A stretch of DNA of 64,000 bases from Marinihelvus sp963695135. Its GTDB lineage: Bacteria > Pseudomonadota > Gammaproteobacteria > Xanthomonadales > SZUA-36. Positions within the stretch are counted from its first letter, which is position 1. Each line of letters starts with the position of its first letter. The notes under the pieces are model-generated. The model did no database searches. It had not been told where the DNA came from and saw nothing but the letters and a program-made list of their open reading frames with translations. The position numbers and the translations under genes were made by a program. The stretch is taken from NCBI GenBank assembly GCA_963695135.1, contig CAVOGA010000001.1, positions 372,001-436,000 on the forward strand, in the 5' to 3' direction. Of the stretch, positions 1 through 7,818 are shown piece after piece.

Positions 1-550
1 CGAATATGGCCAGCAACCAGGCAAGCGGGTTGCGGTTTATGGTCGCCAGGAACATTTGCCCCTGCGGCCGCAGCAGATCACAGGCAGCACCCATGAAGCC
101 GGGCAGGTCCGCCACGTGCTCGACCACTTCCATGTTAAGGACAATGTCGAACTGCGCGTTTGAGGCTGTCAAAGCTTCGGCGGTGATCAGTTCGTAGTGG
201 ACGGTGATGCCGGCTTTGGCTGCGTGATCGCGGGCGATCTGGATGTTCCGGTCGACGACATCAATACCCGTGACCCGGGCGCCCAGGCGGGCCATGGACT
301 CAGACAGGATGCCACCGCCACAGCCGATATCCAGGATTTCCAGGCCTTGCAGGGGGCGCGGGGAATCAAGTCTGCGCCCAAACCGGGCGCAGACTCTTTC
401 AACAATCCAGGGAACGCGCAGTGCATTGAGGCGGTGCAGGGGCCAGAAAGGCCCCGCTGCATCCCACCAGGTTTCCGCAAAGCGCTCAAAATGCGCTACT
501 TCGCGGGGGTCGACGCTGGGCGCCTCCCTTACCTGGCGAGCCGCCTCCAA
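1..550 (-). CDS. ubiG: UbiG, ubiquinone biosynthesis O-methyltransferase (C-terminus off the left edge)
   Basis: SAM-dependent methyltransferase that carries out both O-methylations of the ubiquinone ring. About 183 of some 240 residues are visible. The N-terminal VDPREVAHFE matches the VDHEEIAKFE of E. coli UbiG, followed by the SAM-binding LDIGCGGGILSES and the NMEVVEHV segment. No ATG or GTG lies in frame near the expected start. A TTG at 550 gives the right N-terminal length, so the start is tentative. It follows the HiPIP gene on the same strand with a gap of only 7 bases, suggesting co-transcription. The frame is open to position 1, so the gene is cut by the window and not truncated in nature. 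Confidence 0.9.
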   Translation of the reverse strand, partial: MEAARQVREAPSVDPREVAHFERFAETWWDAAGPFWPLHRLNALRVPWIVERVCARFGRRLDSPRPLQGLEILDIGCGGGILSESMARLGARVTGIDVVDRNIQIARDHAAKAGITVHYELITAEALTASNAQFDIVLNMEVVEHVADLPGFMGAACDLLRPQGQMFLATINRNPLAWLLAIF

Positions 551-557
551 GAGTGGT

Positions 558-884
558 TCAGGCTGCTGCAACCCAGGCGCTGCACCAACCCGCGTTGGCT
601 ACCTGCTTGCCGGGGAAAATACCGCAGTTGCCCCAACCCTCTTCGCTTCCAGCGGAGTAGAGCCGGCAGTTACCGCAGTGCTGGCCGTCCTTGCGCTGCG
701 GGAATTTGGCAGCGTCCACGGTGCTGGCGTCATTCTTGTAGCCCAGCGCGGCTGCGGCCGGATCGTCCTCGGAAACCTTGTCCTGGGCGAGCGTGATAAT
801 GGGGATGCCGGCCAGCGGAATGGCTGCGCCTGCGGCGATGGTGCTGCGAAGAAATGTTCTGCGTGCTACTTTGCGATCTTTCAT
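558..884 (-). CDS. High-potential iron-sulfur protein (HiPIP)
   Basis: Small periplasmic [4Fe-4S] electron carrier that usually shuttles electrons between the bc1 complex and a terminal oxidase or photosynthetic reaction centre. The 108-residue precursor has a Tat signal (RRTFLRS, residues 8-14, then a hydrophobic stretch to about 33). Four cysteines in HiPIP spacing, C70, C73, C87 and C101, ligate the cluster, and aromatic residues surround them. Length and layout are typical of the family. It is co-directional with ubiG immediately downstream. No photosynthesis genes are in the window, so a respiratory role is the simpler inference. Confidence 0.93.
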   Translation of the reverse strand: MKDRKVARRTFLRSTIAAGAAIPLAGIPIITLAQDKVSEDDPAAAALGYKNDASTVDAAKFPQRKDGQHCGNCRLYSAGSEEGWGNCGIFPGKQVANAGWCSAWVAAA

Positions 885-1066
885 AACTGGGCTCCTCGTG
901 CCTGGTCTTCATTGCTAGATTGGGTACGGTCCGGCGCTGGATGCGGGGACCACGAGAATGGAGTGCCTTTTTAATATGACGCTGTTGACGTCGACGTGAA
1001 GACACATGTTAAGTTCGACCCCGTTTTCCCGCAAGGATTCCGTGATTTTTTGAACATGCTGAGCTC

Positions 1067-1648
1067 ATGACCAGAACAGAATCAAACCCGCCTTCAGGCG
1101 TGCCAGCTGATCTTTTTAAGCGCTGCACGGAGCGGCTGAACGCGGCGACGAGTGAGCGGGGCAATCCATGGCGAACACCCGCCCTGGCAACAGCCGTTGA
1201 ATCCGGCCCCGAGGTTCGCACCGTGGTGCTGCGCGCCGTGCACAGCAACCCTTTCCAGCTGGACTTTCACACGGATCGCCGCTCGCAGAAAGGCCGGCAA
1301 CTCCGCGACCGTGACACAGTGGCATGGATGTTCTATGACGGAACGCTAAAGGAGCAGCTGCGTTGCCGCGGCCCTGTCACGGTGCACTCGGGAGACGCGG
1401 CGGCACGCGCCGCCTGGGACCAACTGCAGGCGGCCAGCCGCGCACTTTATTGCCAGGTCCCGGGTCCGGGCACCCCGCTGCAAGGCGAGGCCCCGTCGCA
1501 GGACGAGACCTTCGGTTTCGGTAACTTTCTGCTTGTTCGGTGCACCATCAGCTCAATGGACTGGCTGCAACTGGGAGACACCGGGTCAGTCCGCGTCCAC
1601 ATGGAAGCAGATGACGGGACCTGGGCGAGCCAACGGGTGGCGCCGTGA
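1067..1648 (+). CDS. Pyridoxamine 5'-phosphate oxidase-family FMN protein
   Basis: Predicted FMN-binding split-barrel protein of 193 residues. RTVVLR near residue 51, FHTDRRSQKG near 67 and the C-terminal WASQRVAP resemble the PNPOx fold and its usual QRLAP ending. The overall form fits the shorter Alr4036-like branch better than true PdxH, so pyridoxal phosphate synthesis should not be assumed. The stop codon overlaps the GTG start of the next gene, indicating translational coupling with the YgjP-like metallopeptidase. Confidence 0.75.
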   Translation: MTRTESNPPSGVPADLFKRCTERLNAATSERGNPWRTPALATAVESGPEVRTVVLRAVHSNPFQLDFHTDRRSQKGRQLRDRDTVAWMFYDGTLKEQLRCRGPVTVHSGDAAARAAWDQLQAASRALYCQVPGPGTPLQGEAPSQDETFGFGNFLLVRCTISSMDWLQLGDTGSVRVHMEADDGTWASQRVAP

Positions 1649-2376
1649 CATCCGGGCAGCGCAGCCTGACCACACCCCGGGGTGAGCTGGTCTATACCAT
1701 CACGCACCGGCCGCGCATCACGCGGCGAATGCACCTTGAAATCGATGAGAACGGTGAGCTGCTGGTCGTGGTGCCGCGGGACTGGCCTCCTTTCTACACG
1801 CAGCGGTTGCTGCGCAAGCACCTGGCCTACGTGCAGCGTTTTCTGGACCGTGCCAGGCAACGTCAACATGCCCCGGTGTCTTACTCCAACGGCTCAAACC
1901 ACCTGTTTGCCGGAAATGTTCTCACCCTGAATGTCTACACCGGACGCCAGCGCCGCGCGCGAATCGAACGGACGGGAGACCAGTTGCACATCGAACTGGC
2001 GGAACCCGGCGAAGCACGCATTCGCAGCGCCCTGCAGGACTGGTACCGGGAGCGCGCGCAAGCCATTTTTCCGCGGCGCCTGGACGTGTTTCAGCAGCGT
2101 GCCGCGTGGGCGCGCGAGCGCAAACTTACGCTGCGCCTGCGGCGCATGAAGCGCACCTGGGGAACCTGCAGCAGCAAGGGCGTGATCCGCCTGAATACGC
2201 ACCTCGTCAAGGCACCGGAAGACTGTCTTGATTACGTGATCTCGCATGAACTGTGCCACCTGCAGGAAATGAACCATGGCCCCGGCTTCTACCGGCTGCA
2301 GAGCGAGCTCTGGCCGGACTGGCGCCGCTACCGGCGGCACCTGCGCGAGCACGGCCACCGGTATACGCAGGAGTGA
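1645..2376 (+). CDS. YgjP-type M48 metallopeptidase (DUF45/WLM-like)
   Basis: Predicted cytosolic zinc metallopeptidase, 243 residues. The zinc motif HELCH lies at residues 201-205, with a further histidine at 211 in EMNHGPGFY, and TWGTCSSKGVIRLN sits just before it, the usual order in YgjP proteins. The GTG start overlaps the preceding stop by four bases. The natural substrate of the family is not established. There is no signal peptide or membrane segment. Confidence 0.88.
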   Translation: MTSGQRSLTTPRGELVYTITHRPRITRRMHLEIDENGELLVVVPRDWPPFYTQRLLRKHLAYVQRFLDRARQRQHAPVSYSNGSNHLFAGNVLTLNVYTGRQRRARIERTGDQLHIELAEPGEARIRSALQDWYRERAQAIFPRRLDVFQQRAAWARERKLTLRLRRMKRTWGTCSSKGVIRLNTHLVKAPEDCLDYVISHELCHLQEMNHGPGFYRLQSELWPDWRRYRRHLREHGHRYTQE

Positions 2377-2410
2377 GCCCGCGCCGCGCCTGTAACGGAG
2401 CATCGAAGGG

Positions 2411-3625
2411 GTGAGTTCGCAGGCCCGCACGGCCGACTGCATTGTGCTTGGCGCCGGCGCGGCCGGCCTGATGTGCGCGCTGGTCGCCGGCCGGCGCGGA
2501 CGCCGGGTGCTGGTCCTGGATCGCTCGAACCGCATCGGCAAGAAGATCCTCATGTCCGGCGGCGGCAAGTGCAACTTCACCAACCTGCAAATCACCCCGG
2601 AACGCTACCTGTCGGCCAACCCGCATTTCTGCAAAAGCGCGCTCAGCCGCTACACCCAGTGGCATTTCATCGAAATGGTTGAAAAACACCAGATCAGTTA
2701 CTTCGAGAAAGAAACGGTCAATGGATTGAGCGGCCAGCTGTTCTGTCGCGAATCGTCAAAACTGATCGTGGCCATGCTGCGCCGGGAGTGTGAACAGGCC
2801 GGCGTTGAAATCCTTACGGACTGCGAAACCCGGCGGGTCGGCGACGGAAATGGCAGCGGATTCCACCTGGATACCTCGCAGGGCGCTTTCAGTGCGGAGA
2901 CCCTGGTCGTGGCAACCGGCGCGCTGTCCATCCCATCCCTGGGCGGCTCCGGATTCGGCTATGAGCTCGCGCGGCAGTTCGGCCTGGACGTGTTACCGAC
3001 GCGGGCAGGCCTGGTTCCTTTTACCTTCTCCGGCATCACCGGCGAGCGACTACAGGCGTTGGCCGGCACCGCCTGCGAGGTCATCGCAAGTAACGAACGC
3101 GTCGAATTTCGTGAGGACATGCTGTTTACCCACCGTGGCCTCAGCGGCCCGGCCATGCTGCAGCTCTCAAGCTACTGGCTGCCGGGTGAGCCGATTGCCC
3201 TGGACCTGTTACCGGGGATCGATGCGAGCGGGCTTCTGCATCGCTGGAAAACAGACACGCCAAGAGCGCTGCTGCGCACCCGGCTGGCCCAGCAACTGCC
3301 CCGCAAACTGGTCGCGGAGCGCGAACAGGCAGCCTGGCAGGACCTCGCGGAACGCCCCTTGGCAAACTGGCCGGACCGTGATCTTGAGCGGGCCGCGCTG
3401 TCGCTTGCGAACTGGACACTGCGCCCGGCCGGCACCGAGGGGTACCGCACAGCGGAGGTGACGCTGGGCGGCGTCAATACCGACCACCTGTCGTCACGAA
3501 CCATGGAATCGCCCGTCCCCGGGCTGTTCTTTATCGGTGAAGTCGTTGACGTGACCGGACACCTTGGCGGCTTCAATTTTCAATGGGCCTGGTCCTCGGG
3601 CCATGCCGCGGGCGAGGCCGTGTAG
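2411..3625 (+). CDS. BaiN/HI0933-family NAD(P)/FAD-dependent oxidoreductase
   Basis: Flavoprotein of 404 residues. An N-terminal dinucleotide-binding GAGAAGL is followed by the family signature SGGGKCNFTN near residue 50, and the C-terminus carries the typical GEVVDVTGHLGGFNFQWA. Members are often called YhiN or aminoacetone-oxidase-like proteins; their physiological substrate is uncertain. A GTG start at 2411 follows a modest GGAG about 11 bases upstream. The gene is co-directional with the two genes before it and closes this small cluster. Confidence 0.92.
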   Translation: MSSQARTADCIVLGAGAAGLMCALVAGRRGRRVLVLDRSNRIGKKILMSGGGKCNFTNLQITPERYLSANPHFCKSALSRYTQWHFIEMVEKHQISYFEKETVNGLSGQLFCRESSKLIVAMLRRECEQAGVEILTDCETRRVGDGNGSGFHLDTSQGAFSAETLVVATGALSIPSLGGSGFGYELARQFGLDVLPTRAGLVPFTFSGITGERLQALAGTACEVIASNERVEFREDMLFTHRGLSGPAMLQLSSYWLPGEPIALDLLPGIDASGLLHRWKTDTPRALLRTRLAQQLPRKLVAEREQAAWQDLAERPLANWPDRDLERAALSLANWTLRPAGTEGYRTAEVTLGGVNTDHLSSRTMESPVPGLFFIGEVVDVTGHLGGFNFQWAWSSGHAAGEAV

Positions 3626-4041
3626 CGACAGGCAGGTGAGGCACTTAGCGACAATTGGTGAAGAATAACTGCCAAATAACCATATTTTGGAACTTTATAG
3701 AGGATTTTAGGCGCTGAAGATAAGGCCCTGACAGGCTGGATCGTGCGGCGTATCTACGAACCTAATCAATCTAAATCCTTAGATAGTTTTTTCAACACAT
3801 TTAAATGCAGAAAGGCTTTATATTACGCCTTTTAATTACTTTAGCCGGCATTTAGATGCAGGTTTTTCGTTCACAGACCAGCACCAACCCCGTTGCTCCC
3901 GCGCTCCTGGCGGACGCACAGCATTCTGATGACGTAAATATCGGCGCGTAAATCCGGCGATAATTTAGCTATCTCCTTCGAAAAAGATTTATATCTCGGG
4001 AAAATTGCTTTAAAAGCCTACGGGAAACTTCGCGACTGAAA
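3626..4041. other. AT-rich gene-free region
   Basis: About 415 bases with no credible coding frame. The stretch is visibly richer in A and T than the coding DNA on either side, with many TTTA, TTAA and AAAT words, notably 3780-3850 and 3955-4020. I see no tRNA-like cloverleaf, open frame or long direct repeat. It could hold regulatory sites or a small RNA, or be remnant imported DNA. Confidence 0.5.
3769..3792 (+). terminator. Weak intrinsic terminator-like hairpin
   Basis: The stem ATCTAA / TTAGAT (3769-3774 and 3779-3784) with a four-base loop is followed by AGTTTTTTC. The stem is short and AT-only, so strength is doubtful. It lies about 145 bases after the BaiN-family gene, on its strand. 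Confidence 0.35.
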
Positions 4042-4065
4042 AGCGGGGCCGGTTGCCGGCCCCGC
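4039..4065 (-). terminator. Intrinsic terminator of the M20 amidohydrolase gene
   Basis: A perfect 10-bp GC stem, GCGGGGCCGG / CCGGCCCCGC (4043-4052 and 4056-4065), with a 3-base loop. On the minus strand it is followed directly by TTTT (4042-4039). It lies 14 bases beyond the stop codon of the amidohydrolase. Confidence 0.85.
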
Positions 4066-4078
4066 GCAGCGAGATAGC

Positions 4079-5395
4079 TCAGTTCCCCATCAGATCCATC
4101 AGGGCAACCACGGTGCTCTCCACACCGGCGGTGACCGAGGGCTCAGGGGAGATCTTGAAGAACGGCGAGTGGTGACCCGCGACCGCCGGGCCACCGTTGG
4201 CCTCGGCGATAAAGTCCGCTTGCGGCGTGCCGCCCACAGCCCAGTAAACGGTGGGAATCGTGGGATCAACCGTGAAAAAGGGGAAATCCTCCGCGCCCAT
4301 GCCCTTGGTCGGCTCATAGCCCACCCGGTCGCCGCCCATCGCTTCTATCCAGGCGGCTTCGAGACGAGCGGCCAACTCCGGGTCATTGGTGGTCGGCGGC
4401 ACAGAGTCCTCGGAGACGATCACCTCCGGCAGTTTGTCCTCCGGAATCCCCGCCGCCCGTGCCGTATTGATGGCGATTCGCTCAATACCGTCCAGCAGCA
4501 AGTCCCGGGTTTCCGGGCTGGTATTACGCACGGTCAGCTGGAGGTGGGCGCGGTCCGGAATGATGTTGTGCTTGGTGCCTGAGTGGAAGGAACCCACGGT
4601 GACCACGCCGGGATCACGCGGTGGCAGCTCACGGGATACGAGGGTCTGCAGGGCCATGACGATCTGCGCGCCCAGCACGATCGGGTCACGGGTCTGGTGC
4701 GGAGAGGCGCCATGGCCGCCTATCCCGTGGATGATGATGTCAACGGAATCGGCGCCCGCGTAAGGGGAGCCATCCGTGATATTGATAAAGCCTGCCTCGT
4801 TGTTGGCGCTGACATGGAACGCCAGCGCATAGTCAGGGCGCCCAAACCGTTCCCAGATGTCGTCCGCGCGCATGGCCTTGGCGCCGGCGCCGGTTTCTTC
4901 CGCCGGCTGGACGATCAGCATCAAGGTGCCGCTCCACTCATCGCGCCGGTTTGCCATCTGCCGGGCGGTGCCCACCAGGCTGGTGATATGCACATCATGA
5001 CCGCAGGCGTGCATGGTGTAGACCGTCTCCCCGGTAATGGGGCTGACCTGCTGCGCCTTCGAGGCGTATTCCAGGCCGCTGGCTTCCTGCACCGGTAACC
5101 CGTCCATATCCGCGCGCATCATGACCAGGGGCCCTGCGCCATTTTCCATGATGGCCACCAGCCCGGTGCCGCCAACACCCTCGGTAACGTTGAAGCCCGC
5201 GGCGCTCAGCTCATCGGCCATGCGCGCGGCGGTTTCCACCTCGACGGTGGAGAGCTCCGGGTTGGCGTGAAAGTGCTCAAACAGGGGCTGCAGGTAGGCG
5301 TCATAGTCCGCCTTGATGCTGGTCGGCAGGTCATCGCCGTACGCGGGCGAAAACATCAGGGCCGCAGCGGCGGCGGCAAGCAGGGTTTTGTTCAT
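4079..5395 (-). CDS. Exported M20 amidohydrolase (hippurate / N-acyl-amino-acid hydrolase type)
   Basis: Zinc amidohydrolase of the M20 family that would release amino acids from N-acyl conjugates. A signal peptide (MNKTLLAAAAAALMFSPAYG) directs it to the periplasm. Metal-site motifs are in the family's order: RADMDGLPVQE, HACGHDVH, AEETGAGAKAM and a C-terminal GAEDFPFF. About 438 residues, a normal length. I start at the ATG at 5395 because the signal peptide begins there; six further in-frame residues upstream are unlikely to be used. The gene has its own terminator and diverges from the RimB-RimK operon across the large palindromic repeat array. Confidence 0.9.
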   Translation of the reverse strand: MNKTLLAAAAAALMFSPAYGDDLPTSIKADYDAYLQPLFEHFHANPELSTVEVETAARMADELSAAGFNVTEGVGGTGLVAIMENGAGPLVMMRADMDGLPVQEASGLEYASKAQQVSPITGETVYTMHACGHDVHITSLVGTARQMANRRDEWSGTLMLIVQPAEETGAGAKAMRADDIWERFGRPDYALAFHVSANNEAGFINITDGSPYAGADSVDIIIHGIGGHGASPHQTRDPIVLGAQIVMALQTLVSRELPPRDPGVVTVGSFHSGTKHNIIPDRAHLQLTVRNTSPETRDLLLDGIERIAINTARAAGIPEDKLPEVIVSEDSVPPTTNDPELAARLEAAWIEAMGGDRVGYEPTKGMGAEDFPFFTVDPTIPTVYWAVGGTPQADFIAEANGGPAVAGHHSPFFKISPEPSVTAGVESTVVALMDLMGN

Positions 5396-5518
5396 GGAGT
5401 CCGGTCCGTGCATTTGGGGGAGCAGGCAAGTTTAGTGGATGAAGCCGCAAGGTCAAATGGCGGCCGGATGGGCCGGCCAACGATATGCAGAACAACGCGC
5501 CGCAGGCCGGGGCAGTCT

Positions 5519-6169
5519 GGCTATAGCCATTTTGGCAGAGCGGCTATAGCCATGTTGGCAAACTGGCTATAGCCAGAATTGCACAGCCATTCAGACAGCC
5601 TGGTAATCAGGCTATAACCCAATCTGCCCGTTATTTAGCCATTCTGGCAAACCGGCTATAGCCAGAAATGCCCGGACTCTTAGCCATTTTGGCAAACCGG
5701 CTATAGCCAAATCTGCTTGATTCTTTAGCCATTTTGGCATTCCGGCTATAGCCAGAATTGCGCAAACAAACGGCCGGCCGAACGTTCGATTTGGTCTATA
5801 GCCAGATCTGCACACCTCTCTAGCCACATTTGCATAAGCGCAGAACCGGAAAAATAATCGCTGTAAAGCGCATTACAGAGCGATTTAGACGATTTGGCAG
5901 GCTGTCTATAGCCAGTTTGGTAAAACGGCTATAGCCACTTTTGCATGGAACCTGGCTTTTTCTGCAAAATGGCTATAGCCAAAGTTGCTGATAAGGTTAG
6001 CCATTTTGGCATTTCGGCTATAGCCAATCCTGTTCAAATCCGGCAACGCGTCAACAACAGGCCAGGCACTGATGACTGGTGCAATTCCTGGCTTTAGCCA
6101 TTCTGGCAATGTGTCTTTAGCCAATCAGGCATTTTGTCTTTAGCCAATTTGGCGGGACGGCTATAGCCA
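5519..6169. repeat. Array of phased palindromic repeats (TGGCTATAGCCA / TAGCCAnnnTGGCA)
   Basis: A roughly 650-bp array built on the word TAGCCA, seen about 20 times on the plus strand: 5524, 5547, 5570, 5636, 5659, 5681, 5704, 5726, 5749, 5799, 5821, 5909, 5932, 5976, 5998, 6021, 6095, 6118, 6141 and 6164, plus degenerate copies. Adjacent copies are almost always 22 or 23 bp apart. Two unit types alternate in the middle: the full palindrome TGGCTATAGCCA (usually CGGCTATAGCCA) and a half-type TTTAGCCATTTTGGCA, giving a 45-bp higher-order period. Most units are followed by TTGGCA or TTGCA 2-3 bases on, so each carries inverted half-sites. Gaps near 5770-5790, 5830-5900 and 6030-6090 interrupt it. 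It fills the space between two divergent genes. The reading frames crossing it are short and broken, so I treat it as non-coding. Confidence 0.93.
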
Positions 6170-6312
6170 AAATTGCATGCCAAAGCCGGCGGTCTCCTTC
6201 CATAAAGTACCAGCCGCCCGGGCCCGTCATACCCGGCCTTACAGGCCGGCGACCCTTTCGAGAAGTGGCGCTTTTGACTACGATGAGTAACCTGATCCCC
6301 GGATGCCCCATT

Positions 6313-6771
6313 ATGACTGCAGCAAACCAACCCCCGATGACCCTGGGCTGGCGGGAATGGATTACCTTGCCGGACCTGGGCCTGTCCCACATCAAGGCGA
6401 AGGTAGACACGGGCGCCCGCACATCGGCGCTGCATGCCTTCGAGATCAGCGAGGAGCAGCATGAAGGAGCGCGCTGGGTGCGGTTCCTGATGCACCCCGA
6501 CCAGCACGACCAGGAAAACGTCGTGGAGTGTCGCGCCCGGGTCAGCGATGAGCGCGAGGTGCGAGACTCCGGTGGACACGTGACCCTGCGCTACGTCATT
6601 GAGACCACCCTGCAGCTGGGCGGGCACGACTGGCCGATAGAGCTGACCCTTACCCCGCGCGATGACATGCTGTTCCGCATGTTGCTGGGACGCAGCGCAA
6701 TGAACCAGCGCTGCCTCGTCGACCCGGCCCGGTCCTACCTGGTGGGCAAGAGCCCGGAGTCTGGCACGTGA
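6313..6771 (+). CDS. RimB-like ATP-dependent zinc protease / retropepsin-family protein (PF05618)
   Basis: A 152-residue protein of the family found beside rimK in many proteobacteria. The KVDTGARTSALHA segment near residue 30 carries the DTGA motif of retropepsin-like aspartic proteases, and the C-terminal LLGRSAMNQRCLVDP is typical. I prefer the ATG at 6313 because homologues begin only a few residues before LGWREW; ATGs at 6265 and 6283 are in frame but would add unconserved sequence. It overlaps the next gene by four bases (GTGA). The product probably acts in the cytosol on RimK-modified proteins, which is inferred from context. Confidence 0.8.
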   Translation: MTAANQPPMTLGWREWITLPDLGLSHIKAKVDTGARTSALHAFEISEEQHEGARWVRFLMHPDQHDQENVVECRARVSDEREVRDSGGHVTLRYVIETTLQLGGHDWPIELTLTPRDDMLFRMLLGRSAMNQRCLVDPARSYLVGKSPESGT

Positions 6772-7817
6772 GCCGCAATGAGCCCATTACGATCGGCCGG
6801 ACCACGGTCTTGCCCGGCACGCGGCGCAATATCGATTTGCCGATTGCTGACCTCTACACGACCACGGCGCTGCATATGCCGCTGCAGGTAATCTGCGGCC
6901 GCCAGGCCGGGCCGACCGCCTTCGTGTCCGCCGCTGTGCATGGCGATGAAATCAACGGGGTCGAGATCATAAGGCGGCTGCTGGGCATGAAAGCCTTGCA
7001 GCGACTCCGCGGCAACCTGCTGCTGGTGCCGGTGGTCAATGTGCACGGTTTTCTTGACCGTTCACGCTACCTGCCGGACCGCCGCGACCTGAACCGCTGC
7101 TTCCCCGGCACGCCCAGCGGCTCCATTGCGGCACGGCTGGCGCATACCTTCACGGACGAGGTTGCCTTCAAGGCGGATTTCGGTATCGATCTGCACACCG
7201 GCGCCCTGGACCGTTCCAACCTGCCCCAGATTCGAGTAACCAGGGGCGATGAGGCCGCCGCGGAACTTGCCGCCGCCTTCGGCGCGCCGGTGGTGATCGG
7301 CGCCAACGAGCGGGAAGGCTCACTGCGCAGTGCCGCGGCAGAGCAGGGCATCCCGGTCATCGTTTACGAGGCCGGCGAGGCGCTGCGCTTCGACGAACTC
7401 AGCATCCGCGCCGGTGTTCGCGGTATCCTGCGCGTGCTCCGGGCGCGCGACATGCTGCCGGGACGCAAGGAGCGCCGGGCACACGGCACCGTGGTCGCCA
7501 GCAGCACCACGTGGGCCCGGGCCCCCAGCAGCGGCATCGTAACGCAGCGTGGCGCCCTCGGCCGCCGGGTCAAGAAGGGTGATACGCTTGCGGTAATCAC
7601 CAACCCGCTCGGCGACCGCGCCGACGCGGTGCTCTCCCCGATCAGCGGCCTGATCATCGGCCGCAGTAACCTGCCGCTCGCGCACGAGGGAGACGCCCTG
7701 TTTCACGTGGCCAGTTTTGAAAGCGTGGCCCAGGCCGAAGTGGTAGTTGAGGACTTCGCAACCACTCACGACCCGGCGCTGGGCCGGTCCGTGGAATCCG
7801 AATTAATAGGAACCTGA
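6768..7817 (+). CDS. M14-type succinylglutamate desuccinylase/aspartoacylase family protein
   Basis: Zinc-dependent deacylase/carboxypeptidase-like protein, 349 residues. HGDEINGVE near residue 60 supplies the first zinc histidine and glutamate, DLHTG near 144 the third ligand, and a C-terminal barrel region containing SPISGLIIGRSNLPL is typical of AstE/AspA relatives. The GTG start overlaps the upstream stop and the rimK start lies 1 base after the stop, so the three genes form one transcription unit. The operon context suggests removal or trimming of glutamate tags rather than arginine catabolism; no ast genes are nearby. Confidence 0.85.
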   Translation: MSRNEPITIGRTTVLPGTRRNIDLPIADLYTTTALHMPLQVICGRQAGPTAFVSAAVHGDEINGVEIIRRLLGMKALQRLRGNLLLVPVVNVHGFLDRSRYLPDRRDLNRCFPGTPSGSIAARLAHTFTDEVAFKADFGIDLHTGALDRSNLPQIRVTRGDEAAAELAAAFGAPVVIGANEREGSLRSAAAEQGIPVIVYEAGEALRFDELSIRAGVRGILRVLRARDMLPGRKERRAHGTVVASSTTWARAPSSGIVTQRGALGRRVKKGDTLAVITNPLGDRADAVLSPISGLIIGRSNLPLAHEGDALFHVASFESVAQAEVVVEDFATTHDPALGRSVESELIGT

Positions 7818-7818
7818 A

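Noticed and set aside
5612..6124. Short minus-strand proteins with repeated AIAGLPKWL peptide
   Set aside because: Open frames are short and stop in the full-palindrome units (CTATAG); no leader or ribosome site. The peptide repeat is a by-product of the DNA repeat.
5519..6169. CRISPR array
   Set aside because: The units are 22-23 bp apart with almost no variable spacer, palindromic at the core, and no cas gene is nearby.
5519..6169. Sigma-54 promoters suggested by TGGC...TTGCA words
   Set aside because: The distance between the GG and GC pairs is about 4 bases longer than the -24/-12 spacing in all units I checked.
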